Source: Haloplasmatales bacterium 4B
GTDB lineage: Bacteria; Bacillota_I; Bacilli_A; Haloplasmatales; Haloplasmataceae
Direction: 5' to 3'
Length of the DNA stretch: 64,000 nucleotides
Assembly: GCA_003586005.1 (NCBI GenBank)
Contig: NSKI01000005.1
Coordinates: 50,892 to 114,891, forward strand
Position numbers and translations under genes: made by a program. This document shows positions 39,337 through 47,706 of the stretch, in pieces. Under the pieces are notes generated by a model, which was not told where the DNA came from, did no database searches, and worked only from the letters and a program-made list of their open reading frames with translations. The first letter of the stretch is position 1. Every line of letters starts with the position of its first letter.

Positions 39337-39549
39337 TTAACGACTTTGTGTATTAGTATAACTTGAACCTAATTGTTGTTGAGCCATAGCTACTAAACGT
39401 TTAGTTATTTCTCCACCTACTGAACCATTTAAACGTGATGCAGTATCAGGACCAAGATTTACACCAAACTCATTAGCAATTTCATATTTCATTTGTTCAA
39501 TTGCTTGTTGAGCACCTGGAACTAATAATTTATTTGAACTTCTTGCCAT
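39337..39549 (-). CDS. alpha/beta-type small acid-soluble spore protein
   Basis: A 70-residue SASP ([20 protein letters not shown]) with [17 protein letters not shown] and [13 protein letters not shown]. Its tail ends SSYTNTQSR, sharing NTQSR with the third gene. ATG 39547-39549 follows GGAGGTG. It adjoins thiI as sspA does in B. subtilis, so it is the best positional counterpart of sspA. A SigG-like promoter lies at 39570-39600. Confidence 0.96.
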   Translation of the reverse strand: MARSSNKLLVPGAQQAIEQMKYEIANEFGVNLGPDTASRLNGSVGGEITKRLVAMAQQQLGSSYTNTQSR

Positions 39550-39569
39550 ATCATTCACCTCCTTAATAA

Positions 39570-39600
39570 TAGGTTGTGAATGAATTAGACGATAAATACA
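39570..39600 (-). promoter_or_regulatory. SigG-like promoter for fifth SASP gene
   Basis: TGTATT (39595-39600) and CAACCTA (39570-39576) are separated by 18 bp on the minus strand, the same layout as at 38452-38482. Confidence 0.45.
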
Positions 39601-39616
39601 TGGTAATAAATTGTGA

Positions 39617-40840
39617 TTAAAATAAACTGCCTATATCACTTGAAGATACAATTTTCGGTGGATTTCCTGCATTAACATCAATTACCTCAATGTTTTCAAT
39701 ACATTCAGTAATATAAGCTTCATAATCAAAATTATTTTCATATTCAATACACTTATCTAATTCTGGTTTTGTTACAGGATGTTTTGGAACAAAAATTGTA
39801 CAACAGTCCTCATATGGCCGAATTGATATATCGTATGTTTCAATTTTTTTTGCGATTTTAATAATTTCTATTTTATCCATTGTTGCAACTGGTCTAATAA
39901 TTGGCATAGACGTGACATTATTTATTACGTACATACTTTGCAACGTTTGTGATGCGACTTGACCAACATTCTCGCCATTTATGATAATTACTGCTTTATT
40001 TTTTTTAGCAACTTTTTCAGCAATTCGATACATCATCCTTCTCATTATAGTTATATTATAACTTTCAGGACAATTATCATAAATAGCTTTTTGCAATTTG
40101 GTAAAAGGAATATTAAATACGCGAATTCTATTTTTAGGAGCATACTTAGCTAATTTTTCTGTTAAATCAAATACCTTTTGCTTTGAACGATCTGATGTAT
40201 ATGGTGGAGAAGAAAAATGAAGCATATCAATACTAACACCACGTTTTTGAATAAAAAATCCAGCAACGGGAGAATCAATCCCACCAGACAACATTAATAT
40301 TCCTTTTCCATCCATTCCAACAGGAAGTCCACCTAAGCCAATGATTTCTTTAGTCATGATATATGTACCATTACTTCTAATTTCAACTTTTAGTGTTATC
40401 TCTGGATTTCTAACATTCACAATTAAATGTGGTGAATTTTTTAATACATGCGATGCAACTACTTTAGATACTTCTAATGATGTCATTGGAAAATTTTTAT
40501 CTACTCTATTAGTTTCAACTTTAAAAGTAGTTTTTACTTTGATTTCAGTTTCTACTACCTTTTTTGCTAAATCTTTAATTGCTTCTAAGTTTGATTCACA
40601 CTTAGCTGTTAAACTATAAGAATGTAATCCAAATACGTTATTTAACGCTTCTGTAACTTTTTCATAATCCTCACCATTCAAGATAATGTAAAAACGTTCA
40701 AAATTGTTTATATATTCTAATTTTTCAAATTTTTTACATTTTTCTTTTATGGTTCTTATTGTTTGGTTTATAAAGCTAGCTTTATTTTTCCCTTTTAAAG
40801 TTAATTCTCCATATTTTACTAAAATTCTATCATATAGCAT
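39617..40840 (-). CDS. thiI: tRNA 4-thiouridine synthase / thiazole sulfur carrier ThiI
   Basis: ThiI adenylates and thiolates U8 of tRNA. An N-terminal ferredoxin-like plus THUMP domain (about 1-165) precedes the PP-loop ATPase motif [15 protein letters not shown]. The later EDCCTIF segment near residue 340 is typical of the PP-loop C-terminal part. There is no C-terminal rhodanese domain, as in B. subtilis ThiI, where the partner NifZ donates sulfur. Its desulfurase partner is encoded 11 bases upstream. Confidence 0.96.
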   Translation of the reverse strand: MLYDRILVKYGELTLKGKNKASFINQTIRTIKEKCKKFEKLEYINNFERFYIILNGEDYEKVTEALNNVFGLHSYSLTAKCESNLEAIKDLAKKVVETEIKVKTTFKVETNRVDKNFPMTSLEVSKVVASHVLKNSPHLIVNVRNPEITLKVEIRSNGTYIMTKEIIGLGGLPVGMDGKGILMLSGGIDSPVAGFFIQKRGVSIDMLHFSSPPYTSDRSKQKVFDLTEKLAKYAPKNRIRVFNIPFTKLQKAIYDNCPESYNITIMRRMMYRIAEKVAKKNKAVIIINGENVGQVASQTLQSMYVINNVTSMPIIRPVATMDKIEIIKIAKKIETYDISIRPYEDCCTIFVPKHPVTKPELDKCIEYENNFDYEAYITECIENIEVIDVNAGNPPKIVSSSDIGSLF

Positions 40841-40851
40841 ATAGTACCTCT

Positions 40852-41982
40852 TTATTTTAATTCTTTAATAACTTCTTGCAAAGTGTTTTCAAAAGTAATT
40901 ATTTCTTGAGAAGTTGTTAAGTGTGACAAACTAAACCTAATTTCATTTGTTGATAATTCTTCATCTAAACCAATTGCTCTTAAAATTCGACTAGGTTCAT
41001 TTTTCTTAGATGAACATGCTGACTTAGTTGAAAAATATATTTTAGATTTTTCAAAGGCATGAACAAAAGTTTCACTTTTTATTCCTCTTAATGAGCAATT
41101 AATAATAAATGGTGAACAATTTTCAATAGGTGAATTTATTACTATTTGTTGATAATTACTTAAAATTTTTCTTAATTGAATATTCAATCTTTTTACATAT
41201 TTATAATTTTCATCGATGTCTTCAATTATCAAACGCATTGCTTTAGCAAGAGCTACACAACTAGGAACATCAACTGTTCCTGCTCTTAAGTTAAATTCTT
41301 GTGATCCACCTATTTGCTGGGGCTTTAACATCAACCCTTTTTTAATAAATAAGGCACCACTGCCCTTTAATCCATATATCTTATGAGCTGATAAGGTAGC
41401 TAAATCGATTTGCATATCTGCTAGACGCACAGGCAATCTACCTAGTGCTTGTACTATATCAACATGATAAGCAATTTTAGGAAATTTGCTTAAAATTTCA
41501 CCAATTTCTTCAATTGGCATTATCGTACCAATCTCATTATTAACATACATTATAGAAACTAAAATAGTATCATCTCTGAGTGATTTTTCTAAATCTTCAA
41601 CATTTATTCTTCCATCTTTATCTACTTGAAGAAAAGTAACTTCATAACCCTCAGATTCTAATTGCTTAAAAGTATTAAATACCGAAGGATGTTCAACTAA
41701 TGTAGTAATAATATGTTTACCACGTGTTGCATTTTGAAAACAAATTCCTTTAATCGCAAGATTACTAGCTTCTGTCGCACTACCGGTAAAAATTACCTCA
41801 TAATTTTTTGCATCAATTAGATCCTTCATTTGACCTCTGGCCATAGTTAGTAAATTTTCTGATATTAACCCCAATTTATGTATAGAACTGGGATTCCCCC
41901 AAAAGTTTTTTGTTGTTTTAATAAATGATTCTAACACTTCATCTCTTACGGGAGTTGTTGAAGTATAATCTAAATATATCAT
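40852..41982 (-). CDS. cysteine desulfurase (NifZ/IscS-like), ThiI partner
   Basis: A PLP enzyme that takes sulfur from cysteine. The PLP lysine is in TLSAHKIYGLKGSGALF, the aspartate motif is YHVDIVQALG, and the N terminus is IYLDYTSTTPVRDEVL. The active-site cysteine lies in FSTKSACSSKKNEPS. The short form and the thiI partnership match B. subtilis NifZ, which serves tRNA s4U synthesis. A GAGGTG site precedes ATG. Confidence 0.94.
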   Translation of the reverse strand: MIYLDYTSTTPVRDEVLESFIKTTKNFWGNPSSIHKLGLISENLLTMARGQMKDLIDAKNYEVIFTGSATEASNLAIKGICFQNATRGKHIITTLVEHPSVFNTFKQLESEGYEVTFLQVDKDGRINVEDLEKSLRDDTILVSIMYVNNEIGTIMPIEEIGEILSKFPKIAYHVDIVQALGRLPVRLADMQIDLATLSAHKIYGLKGSGALFIKKGLMLKPQQIGGSQEFNLRAGTVDVPSCVALAKAMRLIIEDIDENYKYVKRLNIQLRKILSNYQQIVINSPIENCSPFIINCSLRGIKSETFVHAFEKSKIYFSTKSACSSKKNEPSRILRAIGLDEELSTNEIRFSLSHLTTSQEIITFENTLQEVIKELK

Positions 41983-42001
41983 TTTTCACCTCTAAAATAA
42001 T

Positions 42002-42028
42002 TAACCCCTAGCAATATGCAAGGGGTGT
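42002..42028 (-). terminator. intrinsic terminator after ezrA
   Basis: ACCCCT-GCA/TGC-AGGGGT arms form a compact hairpin, followed by TAATTATTTT on the minus strand, six bases after the ezrA stop. Confidence 0.75.
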
Positions 42029-42033
42029 TAAAA

Positions 42034-43791
42034 TTAACTAAAAATCTCACTAAATTTCTCATGATATTTATTTAAGATAATTTTTTTATTTAATGGATTA
42101 ATTAATTCTAAAACAAACATTGCTTTATCATATGATTTAGAATAATTATGTTTATAGAACAAATCCTCAGCGATTAACAGGTCTTTTTGATATTCAACTT
42201 TATAAAAATAGCGGTTAGCATAAATTAATACAAACTCAGCTAATAACATTTTATATACTTTACTGTTAATCTCTTTCGTTGTATTTTCTACTTTAACAAC
42301 TAGTGTTTTTAAAGACTCATTTAGTTTAACAATATCGATTGGAAAAGAACCAATTAACAAATAAAGACTATTAAGTTCCAAACTGAGATTTTGAATAATT
42401 TTAAGATACTTTTCTTGCTCGTCTAATTTTGCAAATTTAATATATTTTTTTGTCCCATTAATTTTTTCAGTCATCATTGTAATTTCTTCGCGAGCACTTT
42501 TTTCATCTTTATATATATTATCAATAACAATTAAATTTTTATCAAGTTCTTTAGTTATCGTCAAAATTTCATAAGCTATTTGGCTTAACTGTTGTTTTAT
42601 TTCTTCATAAGTTATTTCTAAAGTATCAAATTGACTTATTAAATTAGTTAAACGACTATTTATTTCCTCAATATCAATAATCATTTGCTCGATTAATTTA
42701 ATTTCACTCTCGGTTATATTATATGAACCATTTACTACTTTAAATATTGAAATAAAGTTTTTACCAGTATTTTCAATTTTTTTAATATTATCTTTTTGAA
42801 TATGAATTTGATTTAAAATATAACTTTTATTTTCAGATTCATATTCTAGTTTTTCACAAAACTTACTTAAAAATTCATCAATTTCTTTTATTTCAATATC
42901 AAAATCATTTATTGAAAAAGAATTAATATCTTTTATAATTTCTTTTAATTTACTATAATAAAATTGATAAGTTTCTTCAAATTTAACATTCATTTGCTTC
43001 ATTTCATTTTCTGTAAAATTTGCAGACATTTTTTTTAATTCCGAAAATTTCGGAAGTAAATTATCACTTATTTTTTCTAAAATTTTAGGTGAATTTTCTA
43101 TATAGTTTTCTAAAACTTTTATTTCCTTAAAAATATTTGATGCTATATTATCAGCATCAACAAAGGCTGATTTATCAATATAATTTTGACACTTTATAAA
43201 TTTATTTTCTATTGAAGCAAAATAATCTTCAACTTGGTTTTGATTAGTTTCGTAAAGATGTTTGTTTTTATTATAATGCTCCTTTAATTCTCCTACCATA
43301 TCATAATATTTGCTCACATACTTTCTGTTGTCACTAGCCATATCAATATATTCAACAATTTCATTTTTGAATTTATCAGCTTTTTGTTCTAAATCTTTTA
43401 AATCTTTATGGAAAGACTCTTTTAAACTAATAAAATATTGATAATTATTTTGATCTATCGCATCCTCTAATACATCCAACATACTATACTGTGCATCTAT
43501 TTCCCTAACAAGTTTGTCAATTTCTTTTTTCCATTTTAAAATTAATATTCCTAATTTCTGATCATTCTTTAAGTTATCATAACTAGAATAATTTTTTATT
43601 ACATCATGTTGTTTTAAATTTTGAATTTTCAGACGCAAAGAATCCAATGATTTACGATATTTTTTTTTCTTAGCCTTAAAAATAAACAAAATAAAAACAA
43701 CAACAATTAATAAAATAAAAATTGAAGCGATAATAATGACTAAATTTGTATTTTCATTCTGGTCCAAAAAATCTTTAAATTTATCTAACAC
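42034..43791 (-). CDS. ezrA: septation ring formation regulator EzrA
   Basis: EzrA is a membrane-anchored, spectrin-like regulator of FtsZ rings in Bacilli. A single N-terminal membrane helix (residues about 18-38, VIIIASIFILLIVVVFILFI) is followed by a Lys/Arg cluster and then ~540 residues of Glu/Lys-rich coiled coil. The length of 585 is near the usual ~560-570. The start is GTG 43789-43791, five bases after GAGGTGAT. Sequence similarity is low as usual for the family, but topology, size and its place between the desulfurase and rpsD match B. subtilis. Confidence 0.88.
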   Translation of the reverse strand: MLDKFKDFLDQNENTNLVIIIASIFILLIVVVFILFIFKAKKKKYRKSLDSLRLKIQNLKQHDVIKNYSSYDNLKNDQKLGILILKWKKEIDKLVREIDAQYSMLDVLEDAIDQNNYQYFISLKESFHKDLKDLEQKADKFKNEIVEYIDMASDNRKYVSKYYDMVGELKEHYNKNKHLYETNQNQVEDYFASIENKFIKCQNYIDKSAFVDADNIASNIFKEIKVLENYIENSPKILEKISDNLLPKFSELKKMSANFTENEMKQMNVKFEETYQFYYSKLKEIIKDINSFSINDFDIEIKEIDEFLSKFCEKLEYESENKSYILNQIHIQKDNIKKIENTGKNFISIFKVVNGSYNITESEIKLIEQMIIDIEEINSRLTNLISQFDTLEITYEEIKQQLSQIAYEILTITKELDKNLIVIDNIYKDEKSAREEITMMTEKINGTKKYIKFAKLDEQEKYLKIIQNLSLELNSLYLLIGSFPIDIVKLNESLKTLVVKVENTTKEINSKVYKMLLAEFVLIYANRYFYKVEYQKDLLIAEDLFYKHNYSKSYDKAMFVLELINPLNKKIILNKYHEKFSEIFS

Positions 43792-43879
43792 CTAACATCA
43801 CCTCATATTCTCCAATTACTATCTATTTTATCATAGTTTTTAAAACTTTTCATTTTCTTTTTACAATTTTTGTTATAAT

Positions 43880-43960
43880 AATAAATATTGAGGTGATAAT
43901 ATGTTCGTAAAATTAAATTACACAGATAAACTAGAAATATTTTGTCCAGTTTTGTATTAA
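43880..43960 (+). other. extended -10 promoter with 19-codon ORF upstream of rpsD
   Basis: TGTTATAAT (43871-43879) is an extended -10 box. Behind it, GAGGTGAT precedes ATG 43901-43903 and a 19-codon frame (MFVKLNYTDKLEIF start) ending at 43960. It could be a leader peptide or the stub of a deleted gene; B. subtilis carries hisJ, yttP and ytsP in this place. No family match is seen. Confidence 0.35.
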
Positions 43961-43980
43961 GATGAATCTGTCAAATAAAT

Positions 43981-44009
43981 TTGACATTAAAGAAAAAAAC
44001 ATATATAAT
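43981..44009 (+). promoter_or_regulatory. consensus SigA promoter of rpsD
   Basis: TTGACA, a 17-bp spacer and TATAAT give a perfect SigA promoter. Transcription should begin near 44016, leaving a leader of about 170 nt. Confidence 0.9.
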
Positions 44010-44015
44010 GTTTAA

Positions 44016-44185
44016 GTGCAAATAAAAGGCAGCAGCTTCGCTATTTGAAGTTTCTAGATGATGCCTTAATAGGATTTATGGTGTAACTCTATGGCTGCTA
44101 GAGTGAGGATAATCAATATCATCTAGGCTCCAAAAAAGGCTAAGCATCTTCTTTTAGATGCCAATTAATTAAAGGAGGATTATTT
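44016..44185 (+). promoter_or_regulatory. rpsD leader with predicted pseudoknot (S4 autoregulation)
   Basis: AGCAGC (44031-44036) can pair with GCTGCT (44094-44099), and CTAGATGAT (44054-44062) with ATCATCTAG (44118-44126). These helices cross, so they form a pseudoknot. A further hairpin GCATCT/AGATGC (44144-44161) sits just before the AAAGGAGG site. S4 is known to repress its own mRNA through leader structures in Bacillus and E. coli; assignment here follows from position and folding. Confidence 0.7.
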
Positions 44186-44788
44186 ATGTCACGTTATACA
44201 GGACCAAGTTGGAAAAAATCTCGTCGTTTGGGATTTTCAATTTTGGAAACAGGTAAAGAATTACAAAGACGTCCATTTGCTCCTGGGCAACATGGTGCAA
44301 ATCAACGCAGAAAAGTAACTGAATACGGACTTCAGCTACATGAAAAACAAAAATTACGTTATCTTTATGGAATGAGTGAACGCCAATTTAAAAACTTATA
44401 TGAGAAAGCAGGGAAAATGTCAGGAATTCATGGTGAAAATTTTATTTTCTTACTTGAATCTCGTTTAGACAACCTTGTTTATCGTTTAGGTCTTGCACGT
44501 ACTCGTCGTCAATCAAGACAACTTGTAAACCATGGACATGTAACAGTAGATGGAAAACATGTTGATATTCCATCATATTTAGTAGAGCCTGGACAAGTTA
44601 TTTCAATAAGAGAAAAATCACGTAACTTAACGATTGTGAAAGAAGCACTGGAAGCCACTATTAGTAGACCAGTTTATATGACTTTCGATGAGAATACTTT
44701 ATCTGGAACATTAACTCGTTTACCTATGAGAGACGAATTATTACCAGAAATTAAAGAACATTTAATTGTTGAGTTTTACAGCCGTTAA
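44186..44788 (+). CDS. rpsD: 30S ribosomal protein S4
   Basis: S4 nucleates 30S assembly and is an mRNA-binding autoregulator. The product begins [16 protein letters not shown] and has the S4 RNA-binding domain in [32 protein letters not shown]. Length 200 is typical. It lacks the N-terminal zinc-binding cysteine set found in some S4 proteins. AAAGGAGG precedes ATG. It is monocistronic with its own leader and terminator. Confidence 0.98.
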   Translation: MSRYTGPSWKKSRRLGFSILETGKELQRRPFAPGQHGANQRRKVTEYGLQLHEKQKLRYLYGMSERQFKNLYEKAGKMSGIHGENFIFLLESRLDNLVYRLGLARTRRQSRQLVNHGHVTVDGKHVDIPSYLVEPGQVISIREKSRNLTIVKEALEATISRPVYMTFDENTLSGTLTRLPMRDELLPEIKEHLIVEFYSR

Positions 44789-44796
44789 TATAAAAG

Positions 44797-44854
44797 AAGG
44801 GGCTGTAAAAAAATAGTTTTTTGAAACTATGGAGTGTTACAGCTCCTTTTTTTT
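44797..44854 (+). terminator. terminator after rpsD, GGGGCTGTAA type
   Basis: GGGGCTGTAA pairs with TTACAGCTCC around an inner ATAGTTT/AAACTAT helix, followed by T8. It is nearly the same sequence as the element at 45379-45430 in opposite orientation. Confidence 0.9.
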
Positions 44855-45260
44855 AACTCTGTCAAATAGTGTGGGTATAAATTATCCAATAAGCTGATAT
44901 TAAATTAAACATGAAGGATTAAGCTGTATGATACTATATTTATAGAGAAACACCTTTTTTATTATGTGTCTACTCTATAGGTATAATATCAGAATAGCCT
45001 TGCCCTTTTTTATTGTTCCCAAACCTTGAGAAATGAGAATACAGTTTAAAATGATACTAACTTCGATAACCAAAAACTATACGTTTGATGACTTTAATTT
45101 TATTATTTATTCCTTCAATAACAACATTTGTGTAATTTGTTGACATTAAATTTATGATATATGACTTCATTTTTACGAATGTAAGGAGAGGCATAGATTG
45201 AGTAAGATGAGAATTATTTTTGTTTCAACTGGTTTTAATTTATACAAATATCATAATTTT
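44855..45260 (-). mobile_element. relic of an ISL3-type insertion sequence
   Basis: On the minus strand about 45040-45195 encodes STNYTNVVIEGINNKIKVIK then RIVFGYRS, a stop, and YHFK. This matches the C-terminal signature of ISL3-family transposases (EG.N.KIK..KR..YG.R....F). The end CTCTGTCAAATAGTGTGGGT at 44857 resembles an ISL3 terminal repeat. The N-terminal half of the transposase and the opposite end are missing, and the frame is broken, so it is inactive. The rest of the 700-base gap (45261-45378) holds nothing I recognise. Confidence 0.75.
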
Positions 45261-45378
45261 TAAAAAAAGAATGATTCAATAAAATAATTAATTGAATATT
45301 GAAAAATGGGTTTTCTTCGAAAATCCTTATAAGTGTGCTCGTAAATAAACATTTTTTTATTTATTAGGTAATTAAACA

Positions 45379-45430
45379 AAAAAAGGAGTTGTAATGGTTT
45401 CAATAAACTATTTTTTTACAACCCCTTTTT
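45379..45430 (-). terminator. terminator after tyrS, GGGGTTGTAA type
   Basis: On the minus strand GGGGTTGTAA pairs with TTACAACTCC around an A/T-rich loop, followed by T7. Sequence and spacing are homologous to the rpsD terminator in inverted orientation. Confidence 0.85.
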
Positions 45431-45487
45431 ATAATTATTTCTCTTAATTGATGACAGTAAGTCTTTGTCTAGTACACAGATTTTTAT

Positions 45488-46753
45488 TTAAGAAAATTTT
45501 GCTAAATAATAATTCTTCTTACCTCTTCTAAGGACAATGTATTTACTCTCAATCGCTATTGCTTTTGATACAACAAAATCCAGCTCATTTATTTTTTCGC
45601 CATTAATTGTTACAGAATTATTAGAAACAAACTCACGAGCTTCACGTTTGCTTCTTGCTGCTTCGAGATTTACTAATAAGTCTAAAATTTGTATTGAATC
45701 ATCTAATACAACTGATGGTAAGCCTTTAAACCCTGCTTCAATTTCTGTACCATTTAAACTCTTTATATCATCACTAAATAAACTCTTAGTAATCTTTACT
45801 GTTTGTAAATAAGCCTTTTCCCCATGAACAAGTTTTACTACTTCTTTAGCCAGAGTTTTCTGCGCTTCTCTAAAATGTGGCTCCGAAATAACTTTATCGG
45901 CTAATAAATTTATCTCCTCATGGGATAAGAAAGAAAAATATTTCAAGTATTTAACAACATCATCATCACTTGTATTTAGAAAAAACTGATACATTTCATA
46001 AGGACTAGTCAGTTTAGCATCTAACCAAATTGCTCCTCCTGCTGTTTTTCCAAATTTGGTTCCATCAGCTTTAGTTACGAGTGGAAAGGTAAGACCAACT
46101 GCTTTTGCCTCTTGACCATTTGTCTTTCTAATGAGTTCAAGTCCAGAGGTAATATTTCCCCATTGGTCAGATCCACCAATTTGTAATCTGCAATTATATT
46201 TTTCAAATAAGGTTTTGAAATCCATTGCTTGTAAAATTGTGTATGAAAATTCTGTGTATGATATTCCGGTATCTAATCTTTTAGCAATAGTATCTTTTGC
46301 AAGCATATAATTAATTCCAAAAAATTTACCTACATCCCGAAGAAAATCAATTATAGACAATTCCTTTGTCCATGTATAATTATTAACCAAATTTGCTTTA
46401 TTTTTACCTTTTTCAAAGTCTAAAAATTGTGATAATTGTTTTTTTATTGACCCTGACCAGTTTAAAACAGTATCTAACGTATTTAAAGAACGTTCATTAT
46501 TTTTACCGCTAGGGTCACCTATTAATCCTGTTGCCCCACCTACAAGTGGTAATACTTTATGACCTGCTAGTTGAAATCTTCTAAGCACTAAAATAGGTAA
46601 TAATGAGCCAATATGTAAACTTTCTGCGGTTGGGTCAAAACCACAATATAAAGTAACCATCTCAGAATTCAATAATTCATCAAGCGTTTCTAAATCACTA
46701 CAATCATTAATTAATCCACGCCATAAAAGATCTTTTAGTAATTCATTTTCCAT
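45488..46753 (-). CDS. tyrS: tyrosyl-tRNA synthetase
   Basis: TyrS charges tRNA-Tyr. The class I HIGH-type motif is SLHIGSLLPIL, the KMSKS-type loop is DGTKFGKTAGG, and tyrosine/tRNA residues lie in CGFDPTAES and QIGGSDQWGNI. The C-terminal S4-like domain (AREFVSNNSVTINGEKI) binds tRNA. Length 421 is normal. Expression is controlled by a T-box leader. It neighbours rpsD, as in B. subtilis. Confidence 0.98.
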   Translation of the reverse strand: MENELLKDLLWRGLINDCSDLETLDELLNSEMVTLYCGFDPTAESLHIGSLLPILVLRRFQLAGHKVLPLVGGATGLIGDPSGKNNERSLNTLDTVLNWSGSIKKQLSQFLDFEKGKNKANLVNNYTWTKELSIIDFLRDVGKFFGINYMLAKDTIAKRLDTGISYTEFSYTILQAMDFKTLFEKYNCRLQIGGSDQWGNITSGLELIRKTNGQEAKAVGLTFPLVTKADGTKFGKTAGGAIWLDAKLTSPYEMYQFFLNTSDDDVVKYLKYFSFLSHEEINLLADKVISEPHFREAQKTLAKEVVKLVHGEKAYLQTVKITKSLFSDDIKSLNGTEIEAGFKGLPSVVLDDSIQILDLLVNLEAARSKREAREFVSNNSVTINGEKINELDFVVSKAIAIESKYIVLRRGKKNYYLAKFS

Positions 46754-46782
46754 TTTATTCTCTCCTTATTTATTTTTTATAT

Positions 46783-46950
46783 AAAAAAGCGCCCTTAATA
46801 TCTAAGGACGCTTTAAATACGTGGTACCACCCTAGTTCACTTTCGTGCACTTGACTTTTAACGGTTTTTACCGTCTACATTAAGTAGATACTCATGGATT
46901 GTAATTCATCATTTAATTATATCTTAGTTTTCACCTAACACTAAGTCTCT
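46783..46950 (-). promoter_or_regulatory. tyrosine T-box riboswitch upstream of tyrS
   Basis: The T-box sequence AACTAGGGTGGTACCACG is present (GGGTGGTACCACG at 46820-46832). It is followed by a terminator with arms AAAGCGTCC/GGGCGCTTT and T6 (46783-46814). Upstream lies stem I with GAATTACAATC, where TAC would be the Tyr specifier codon, and an AGTA sequence. A TATAAT at 46955-46960 supplies the likely -10. Uncharged tRNA-Tyr should favour the antiterminator. Confidence 0.93.
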
Positions 46951-47025
46951 ATAAATTATAAAAAAATAACTACTTGACCATTCATCGCAAATATTAGTAT
47001 TTTAGTATATGAAAGATAACCAAAA

Positions 47026-47598
47026 TTATTTAATTAATTCGACTAATTGACCATTTTTAACTCCGCAAGCGTTCCCTTCGTCAATATCGACGTGCATTTC
47101 AAGAGCGAAATCATCACGTACGCGAACTAAAACATTATCAAATGTAAGACCTCTATCTCCATTAACTTTTACCTTAACATGATCTTTATCATTAACGCCA
47201 AATTCATCAGCATCATTTGTATGCATATGAATATGACGACTTGCTACAATTACACCTTTTGAAATTTCAACTTCACCTTTTGGTCCAACTATTTTAGCTC
47301 CAGGAGTTCCTTCGATATCACCAGAATCTCTTACTGGTGGATAAATGCCAACAGCAAAGGTATCTGTAAGTGAAATTTCAATTTGTGTCACTTTTCTAAT
47401 TGGTCCTAAAACGCGTAATCCTTTTAAAGTGCCTTTTGGTCCAACTACATCAACTTTTTCATTTGATGCAAATTGTCCTGGCTGTGAAAGATCCTTAAAT
47501 TTTGTTAATTCAAATCCTTCACCAAATAAAATATTTAAATCTTCTCTACTTAAATGCACATGACGATTGCTCATCGCTATTGGTAATTGTGTTTTCAT
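47026..47598 (-). CDS. pduL: phosphate propanoyltransferase (PduL/EutD2 type)
   Basis: PduL transfers acyl groups between CoA and phosphate, making acetyl- or propanoyl-phosphate. The two beta-barrel repeats carry the zinc-binding motifs SNRHVHLS and ASRHIHMHTNDA, and QPGQFAS is conserved. Length 190 fits the short, non-microcompartment form (no N-terminal encapsulation peptide). No shell-protein genes are nearby, so it probably replaces or supplements Pta in acetate metabolism. AGGAGGT precedes ATG. Confidence 0.93.
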   Translation of the reverse strand: MKTQLPIAMSNRHVHLSREDLNILFGEGFELTKFKDLSQPGQFASNEKVDVVGPKGTLKGLRVLGPIRKVTQIEISLTDTFAVGIYPPVRDSGDIEGTPGAKIVGPKGEVEISKGVIVASRHIHMHTNDADEFGVNDKDHVKVKVNGDRGLTFDNVLVRVRDDFALEMHVDIDEGNACGVKNGQLVELIK

Positions 47599-47706
47599 GT
47601 TTATACCTCCTATAAATACGTCTTTCTTGTCTACAAAATTTCTGCAGATCTTATATCTATAAATGTTACCTTAATAAATATAGTACTTTAATTTTATTAA
47701 TTCAAG

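Noticed and set aside
37954..39549. SASP tandem copies considered as a CRISPR-like repeat
   Set aside because: The repeat unit is a coding sequence with variable spacing and its own start and stop codons; there are no spacers.
47026..47598. pduL as part of a microcompartment
   Set aside because: It has no encapsulation peptide and no shell or diol/ethanolamine genes nearby.
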